From an uncultured Peptostreptococcaceae bacterium (GTDB lineage: Bacteria; Bacillota; Clostridia; Peptostreptococcales; Peptostreptococcaceae), in assembly GCA_947072565.1 (NCBI GenBank), contig CAMTIM010000022.1, positions 1 to 64,000 of the forward strand: a DNA stretch of 64,000 bases, read 5' to 3'. How positions within the stretch are numbered: position 1 is the stretch's first letter; each line of letters opens with the position of its first letter. Made by a program: the position numbers and the translations under genes. Positions 59,555 through 64,000 of the stretch are shown here, one piece after another. The notes beneath the pieces were generated by a model. That model worked only from the letters and a program-made list of their open reading frames with translations. It did no database searches and was not told the origin of the DNA.

Positions 59555-60160
59555 ATGAATCTTAAAGGTAAAGATAGAATTTTAAAATCTGCAAAAGAAT
59601 TAATAAGTGAAAAGGGTCTACAACAAGCTTCTGTAAGGGAAATAAGCAAGCTTGCAGGTGTAACTACTGGGTCTATATATCACCATTATAAAAATAAAGA
59701 AGAAATATTATATGAAGTTATGGATACATCTCTTAACGAGTCACATAAAATACTAGAAGAATATATTCATGATAAAACTGTAAATTGTGAAACTATGAAT
59801 TCCGATATTTTAGATAATGTATTGAAAAGTTTTATCAACAGGTTTGAAAAAGACTCAGAAAATAAGATACAGTTGTACTTAACAGTTCTAGGTATAGAAG
59901 GAAATGAAGAAATTAAAAATAAGATGATCGTTAAATATAATACATGGATAGTAGATGTTGCTCAATTATTAACTTTAACTTATAAAGATATTACAATATC
60001 TAAGGTAAATGCTTTGAGTTGTGTATTGTTGGCAACTATAGATGGGCTTATTTTGCAAAATTTAATTGGAGTAGATATAGCTAATAATGATGATATTTTA
60101 GAAATTTATACTTTGTTGTTAAAAAGAGCAATCCCTGAGGTTATTAATAGTATTAAGTAA
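59555..60160 (+). CDS. TetR/AcrR family transcriptional regulator
   Basis: 201 residues. The N-terminal DNA-binding domain (about 5-52) reads ILKSAKELISEKGLQQASVREI then GVTTGSIYHHYKNKEEIL, the classic TetR pattern; the C-terminal ligand domain is unassigned. It diverges from the membrane-protein/flavoprotein operon, and a matching palindrome overlaps that operon's promoter. The ribosome-binding site is weak (GATGTGACAG), so it is probably made at a low level. Confidence 0.93.
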   Translation: MNLKGKDRILKSAKELISEKGLQQASVREISKLAGVTTGSIYHHYKNKEEILYEVMDTSLNESHKILEEYIHDKTVNCETMNSDILDNVLKSFINRFEKDSENKIQLYLTVLGIEGNEEIKNKMIVKYNTWIVDVAQLLTLTYKDITISKVNALSCVLLATIDGLILQNLIGVDIANNDDILEIYTLLLKRAIPEVINSIK

Positions 60161-60180
60161 AGTTATATAAATAACATAAT

Positions 60181-60236
60181 AAAAAAAGATATAGTCAGGT
60201 TTGTATTTAAACAAACTTACCTATATCTTTTTTATT
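60181..60236. terminator. Bidirectional terminator
   Basis: AAAAAAAGATATAG...AGGTTTGT and ACAAACTTACCTATATCTTTTTTT pair over about 20 bases with a small bulge. It ends tetR and the convergent gene at 60254. Confidence 0.85.
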
Positions 60237-60253
60237 ATTACTGTTTAAAATTA

Positions 60254-61339
60254 CTATTCTAAGTTATCAGCTAATCTCTGTAAGAAATCTTGTGCATTTG
60301 CTATCATTGTTCTAACAGTTAAACTACCCCTATCTCTTAATTTGTTAACTGCAAACTCCGAAGTATCTATCGTATAAAAGTATAACGGTCTTACTTTACC
60401 ATCAACAACCCTAAATGAAGGAGTCATATTTCCAGTAGCTATTGTATGTAGCTGAGTTGCCATACAAATAACTGTAGTAGCCTTCCTTATATGCTTTCTC
60501 ATCTCTTCTTGAGCCTCATATACATTAGGTATAACTATTGGAAGTGGTCCATCATCTCTTATTGATCCTCCTAATACAATAGGTACATTGTTAGCTATAC
60601 AAGAATGTATTAGTCCAGAAGTAATATTTTCTTCTTCTATTAATTTTTCTATTGAATCATATTTTCTTGCTTTGTTTAATAAATCTAAGTGATTGTAATG
60701 ACCATCTTTCACTGAGTGTTGAGTATATATATCTTGTCCTAGAGCAGTGTGATATATCCCTGCTTCTAAGTCATGAGTTGCTACTGCGTTCCCTCCTAAA
60801 AATGCGCTAACATATCCAGAATTTATTAACTTAGTTAACGAATCTCTAGCACCTTGTGAAAATACTGCAGCTGGTCCCATTACCCAAACTACATAGCCAT
60901 TTTCTTTTTCATGTTTTAAAAGTTCAAATAAATTATCATAATCCATAGTTTGAGAAGTTTCTCTTGATCTTACTCCTCTAAATGAAAATGCTTCTTTTTC
61001 TACCTTATCGTCCTTAAATCCGCTAACGTGTAAATATACACCTTCACTACCATCTTCAGTTCTTCCTACTATAATATTGTCCCCTACTCTTAAATGTCTA
61101 AATTCTACGATTTCTATTTTTCCCTTATTATTTAACCTTGCAACACAGTCCATTCTTGTTTCTTGTGCTAAAACCCATTCTCCATTTATTTTGAAGTACT
61201 CTGGGTAGATCGACATTGCATGATAATTGTCTGGTGCAACACAATCTTTTTCAACTACCTTACATTTTACATTTGGTGCACATTTAAATATTTCTGTGTC
61301 AAAATTTGGATGAGTGTATTTAGGTATTTTAAATCTCAT
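60254..61339 (-). CDS. LOR/SDH bifunctional-enzyme-domain protein (TIGR00300; ornithine cyclodeaminase-like)
   Basis: 361 residues. The N-terminal part (ETRMDCVARLN, VEFRHLRVGDNIIVGRTEDG) and the C-terminal Rossmann-like part (VVWVMGPAAVFSQGARDSL, AFLGGNAVATHDLEAGIYHTALG, GGSIRDDGPLPIVIPNVY, MATQLHTIATGN) match TIGR00300. The same domain occurs in cyanobacterial ArgZ/AgrE and in an archaeal ornithine cyclodeaminase, where it turns ornithine into proline with NAD. That reaction is the best guess here. Monocistronic; no arginine or proline genes adjoin it. Confidence 0.8.
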   Translation of the reverse strand: MRFKIPKYTHPNFDTEIFKCAPNVKCKVVEKDCVAPDNYHAMSIYPEYFKINGEWVLAQETRMDCVARLNNKGKIEIVEFRHLRVGDNIIVGRTEDGSEGVYLHVSGFKDDKVEKEAFSFRGVRSRETSQTMDYDNLFELLKHEKENGYVVWVMGPAAVFSQGARDSLTKLINSGYVSAFLGGNAVATHDLEAGIYHTALGQDIYTQHSVKDGHYNHLDLLNKARKYDSIEKLIEEENITSGLIHSCIANNVPIVLGGSIRDDGPLPIVIPNVYEAQEEMRKHIRKATTVICMATQLHTIATGNMTPSFRVVDGKVRPLYFYTIDTSEFAVNKLRDRGSLTVRTMIANAQDFLQRLADNLE

Positions 61340-61556
61340 ATGTCTATTCCTCTTTCTTAAAATACTTAATTTTATTTTCCTATATTATAACATATTTCTT
61401 CTAATTTCGCATTTTTGAGTAAACATTTTTAAATTTTAATTCAATGATTATATAATTTTCTCTAAATTTTTTAATCTGCATATATAAATTTAAATTTATA
61501 TTCACTATCTATTCTAGCTTGTATTTATATATAGCTAAAACTTATTTCCTAGTAAC

Positions 61557-62528
61557 TTAAACTATAAAATCCTCATCTTCTAATTCTTCATAAATTCCCT
61601 TTTGATATCCATTGCCTTTAGTTGAAAAGAAATCATGATTTTTAGTTTCTGTACTTAATCCATTTAATACTATTGGATTTATATTTTCTATATGATAAAG
61701 TTCCTCAAACCCTAAATTCTCTAAAGCTCGATTTGCATTATATTGTAAAAAGTTAATAACTTCTTCCTCTAATATGCTTTCTTTATATATACATTTAGTG
61801 TATTCTATTTCATTTTCCATAAGGCTACATAAAATCTCATACATTTTATTCTTTAACCTTAACTTACCCTCTTTATCAAATGAATTATATATTTCTTGTG
61901 ATAGGAGCCCTATATACTTACCATGTAAAGATTCGTCTCTAAGTATAAGAGATATAATCTCTCCACTGGCAATCATTTTGCCTTGTCCTGCTAAATACAA
62001 GGGATAGAAAAATCCCGAATAGAATAAGAAACTCTCTAAAAATACACTAACAACCATTGATAAATACAAATTTTCTTCATCTTCAGTGTTTTCATAATGC
62101 TTTAATATTAGATCAGCTTTTCTTTGCAATGTAGGTTCTGTTTCAATCCACTTAAATAATTCATCTATTTCATTGTTTGAAAGCAATGTCATAAATATAG
62201 ATGAATAACTTTTAGCATGTATTTCTTCCATAGTTCCCATAAATGATAATACAGCTTTTCTTTGAAGATTGTCTGTTAAACTCATCATAGATGGTATTCC
62301 ATTATTTCCTTGCTTTGTATCTAATAATGTTAGCCCTGCCAGTACTTTTTTATATAATTCTTTTTCTTTACTGCTTAGTTCATTCCATACTTTAATATCC
62401 TTAGAAACAGATATCTCCTCAGGTAACCAAAACTGCTTTACATTTTGTTCCCAAAAAGCCTGTGTAAAGTTATCATCTTCTTTATTCCAGTTAACAGCTT
62501 TATGTATTTTATTTAATACAAATGTCAT
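61557..62528 (-). CDS. nrdF: Class Ib ribonucleotide reductase, small subunit
   Basis: 323 residues of the ferritin-like radical-carrying subunit. Metal ligands appear in MGTMEEIHAKSYSSIF (about 95-110, E and H), MVVSVFLESFLFYSG (about 157-171) and LILRDESLHGKYIGLL (about 190-205, E and H). The C-terminus ends GIYEELEDEDFIV, the acidic tail that docks on NrdE. The dinuclear site is likely di-manganese or di-iron. It starts 12 bases after nrdE. nrdI and nrdH are not in the visible part. Confidence 0.93.
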   Translation of the reverse strand: MTFVLNKIHKAVNWNKEDDNFTQAFWEQNVKQFWLPEEISVSKDIKVWNELSSKEKELYKKVLAGLTLLDTKQGNNGIPSMMSLTDNLQRKAVLSFMGTMEEIHAKSYSSIFMTLLSNNEIDELFKWIETEPTLQRKADLILKHYENTEDEENLYLSMVVSVFLESFLFYSGFFYPLYLAGQGKMIASGEIISLILRDESLHGKYIGLLSQEIYNSFDKEGKLRLKNKMYEILCSLMENEIEYTKCIYKESILEEEVINFLQYNANRALENLGFEELYHIENINPIVLNGLSTETKNHDFFSTKGNGYQKGIYEELEDEDFIV

Positions 62529-62540
62529 ATATCTCTCCTC

Positions 62541-64000
62541 CTATACTGAACACACTAAGCACTCATTATTGTCTCTAGTCATTTTTGTTCTAGTGTAATA
62601 TAAACTTTTCAAACCTTTTTTGTACGCATATATATAAAGCCTAGCTATATCTCTAGTAGTTTTTTCATCCGTAACAAATAATGTTGTTGATATCCCTTGG
62701 TCTATATGTTGTTGAACAACTGCTACTATATCTATAACCTTCCTCATATCCATTCGGTATGCTGATTGGTAATATAACATGTTTTCATTAGTTAAAAATG
62801 GCATTGGATAAATAGTAGTTGAGTCTCCATATGTTCTAACTTCAACAATATCTGTTATTGGCATTATACTTGATGTTGCATTTTGAACATAACTTATACT
62901 TTGTGTTGGTGCTATTGCTGTTAAATATGCATTATATATACCATTTTCTTTTACCTCATATAGCAAATTAGACCAATCCTCATTTGTAGGTATATAAATA
63001 CTATCAAACATTTTCTTCACTTTTTCTGATTTTGGCAAATAAGACTCTTTATAATACTTTGAAAGTACACTACTTTCTTTACCTTTAGCGTATTCCGATT
63101 TTTCAAACCCTTCAAAGGTTTTATTTTTTTCTATAGCTATATTCATAGATGATTTAATTGAATAATATCTAATCATAGCAAAAAATACATTACAAAAATC
63201 TATAGCCTCATCTGATGTATATAATATGCCTTCTCTTACTAAGTATCCATGTAAGTTCATTGCTCCTAGACCTATAGCATGTGACTTTTCATTTCCTATT
63301 TTAACTGTTGGAACTTCTTTTATATTAGTTTCATCTGATACAAAAGATAATGCTCTTATAGCTATATCTACTGTATTTTCTATATCTTTATTGTCCATAA
63401 CATTAGCTATATTTAATGACCCTAAGTTACAACTTATATCTTGACCCCAATTATTTATTCCACCATATCCTTCTATTTGGGAAGGTTTTTGATATTGCAA
63501 AATTTCACAGCATAAATTAGACATTTTGATTGTTCCAAAGTCTTTTAATAAATGTTCTCTATTAGCTGTATCTATAAACAAAACATATGGATATCCACTT
63601 TCTTGTTGCATTTGTGCTATATTCGTTAACATTTTTCTTGGGTTTATTTTTTTCTTTTTTATATCGTTATCCAGTACTAGCTTTTCATACCAATCATCCA
63701 TATTTATTTCATCAATATTAACTTTATATTTTTTATATACTGAATTAGGATAAAATGCATATGCTACTTCGTTTTTTTGGGCTATTTCCATAAACTTATC
63801 AGGTATAATAGCACCTAAAGCCAATGTAGCTAGTCTTATTTTATCATCTGCATTTATCTTTTTTGTATCTAAAAAATTCTCAAAGTCAGGATGAAACACT
63901 GATAAATACACAGCTCCAGATCCTTGTCTTGCTCCCATTTGGTTGAAGTAACTAAATGACTGTTCTAGCATTTTTGCTACTCCAATCACTCCACCTGCTG
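62541..64000 (-). CDS. nrdE: Class Ib ribonucleotide reductase, large subunit (partial, 5' end outside window)
   Basis: About 486 residues of the C-terminal part are visible; the frame stays open to position 64000 (AGGVIGVAKMLE at the edge), so the start is beyond the window. Landmarks: FNQMGARQGSGAVYLSVFHPD, CCEILQYQKPSQ, CNLGSLNIANV with an active-site cysteine, ATSSIMPITDIVEVRTYG and the C-terminal NNECLVCSV, whose Cys pair is re-reduced by a NrdH- or thioredoxin-type protein. It converts ribonucleoside diphosphates to deoxy forms with NrdF. Confidence 0.94.
   Translation of the reverse strand, partial: AGGVIGVAKMLEQSFSYFNQMGARQGSGAVYLSVFHPDFENFLDTKKINADDKIRLATLALGAIIPDKFMEIAQKNEVAYAFYPNSVYKKYKVNIDEINMDDWYEKLVLDNDIKKKKINPRKMLTNIAQMQQESGYPYVLFIDTANREHLLKDFGTIKMSNLCCEILQYQKPSQIEGYGGINNWGQDISCNLGSLNIANVMDNKDIENTVDIAIRALSFVSDETNIKEVPTVKIGNEKSHAIGLGAMNLHGYLVREGILYTSDEAIDFCNVFFAMIRYYSIKSSMNIAIEKNKTFEGFEKSEYAKGKESSVLSKYYKESYLPKSEKVKKMFDSIYIPTNEDWSNLLYEVKENGIYNAYLTAIAPTQSISYVQNATSSIMPITDIVEVRTYGDSTTIYPMPFLTNENMLYYQSAYRMDMRKVIDIVAVVQQHIDQGISTTLFVTDEKTTRDIARLYIYAYKKGLKSLYYTRTKMTRDNNECLVCSV

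Overview
The DNA is very AT-rich, low-GC Firmicute sequence. Nearly every gene is preceded by a strong GGAGG-type ribosome-binding site. Several features point to the Peptostreptococcaceae (the Clostridioides / Paeniclostridium / Romboutsia group): a dlt operon in the order dltD-(dltX)-A-B-C, a secreted M4 metalloprotease carrying three CWB2 cell-wall-binding repeats, a GEMM-I riboswitch, a T-box leader and a class Ib ribonucleotide reductase. The M4-plus-CWB2 protease fits a Paeniclostridium-like organism, but the species cannot be fixed from this window.

Layout. Positions 1-340 hold the 5' end of a 16S rRNA gene (minus strand) and its promoter. 342-7300 carries a GntR-controlled ABC transporter, then a heterodimeric ABC exporter divergent from its probable MarR regulator. 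7318-13540 holds small metabolic genes, an old-yellow-enzyme/NhaC pair, a non-coding stretch with a cluster of DnaA boxes, a small charged ORF, a membrane-anchored MutS-like ATPase and a YaiI/YqxD protein. 13726-17771 (plus strand) has an unknown protein, then an ECF sigma factor, an RsgI-type anti-sigma factor and a five-SH3b secreted protein. 17842-23664 has a cystine symporter, ApbE divergent from a NusG_II/Gx-transporter pair, a methyltransferase and a CPBP protease. 23780-30723 has the M4 protease and the complete dlt operon, including a 33-codon dltX. 30963-34036 has a frameshifted membrane-protein gene and a two-component system. 34219-39737 is the most irregular part: a zinc-ribbon/GIY-YIG fusion, a VanY-type carboxypeptidase, a duplicated non-coding element, a decayed sucrose-phosphorylase-like gene, and two oxidoreductases. 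39951-43505 concerns thiol and Fe-S chemistry (CcdA-TlpA fusion, thioredoxin, Fe-S protein, cysteine desulfurase-like enzyme). 43616-49374 has a tail-anchored repeat protein, a chemoreceptor behind a cyclic-dinucleotide riboswitch, a T-box/trpP unit and hypAB. 49414-55347 has an orphan histidine kinase, an XRE-cupin regulator divergent from D-serine ammonia-lyase, and motAB. 55708-60160 is a TetR-controlled pair: a 100-kDa iron-sulfur flavoprotein and a membrane protein. 60254-64000 has a LOR/SDH-domain protein and nrdFE, with nrdE running off the right edge.

Themes. Envelope maintenance and stress (dlt, VanY, SH3b protein, sigma/anti-sigma, two-component system, CWB2 protease) and flavin/thiol/iron-sulfur redox chemistry dominate. 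Regulation is unusually legible: operators overlap promoters for the gntR, marR, tetR, tcyP and dsdA units. RNA control is seen for the chemoreceptor and trpP, and motAB has a sigma-D-type promoter.

Best leads. (1) A roughly 110-bp non-coding element present twice (36097-36202 and 37162-37274), ending in C-rich-loop hairpins, which could be paralogous small RNAs. (2) The TetR-operator-controlled flavoprotein/membrane-protein pair at 55708-59362. (3) A GEMM-I riboswitch whose ligand-reading position appears by hand alignment to be A, not G. (4) A 42-bp tandem duplication at the sigma/anti-sigma junction that creates a 13-codon coupling ORF. (5) A DnaA-box cluster with no dnaA nearby.
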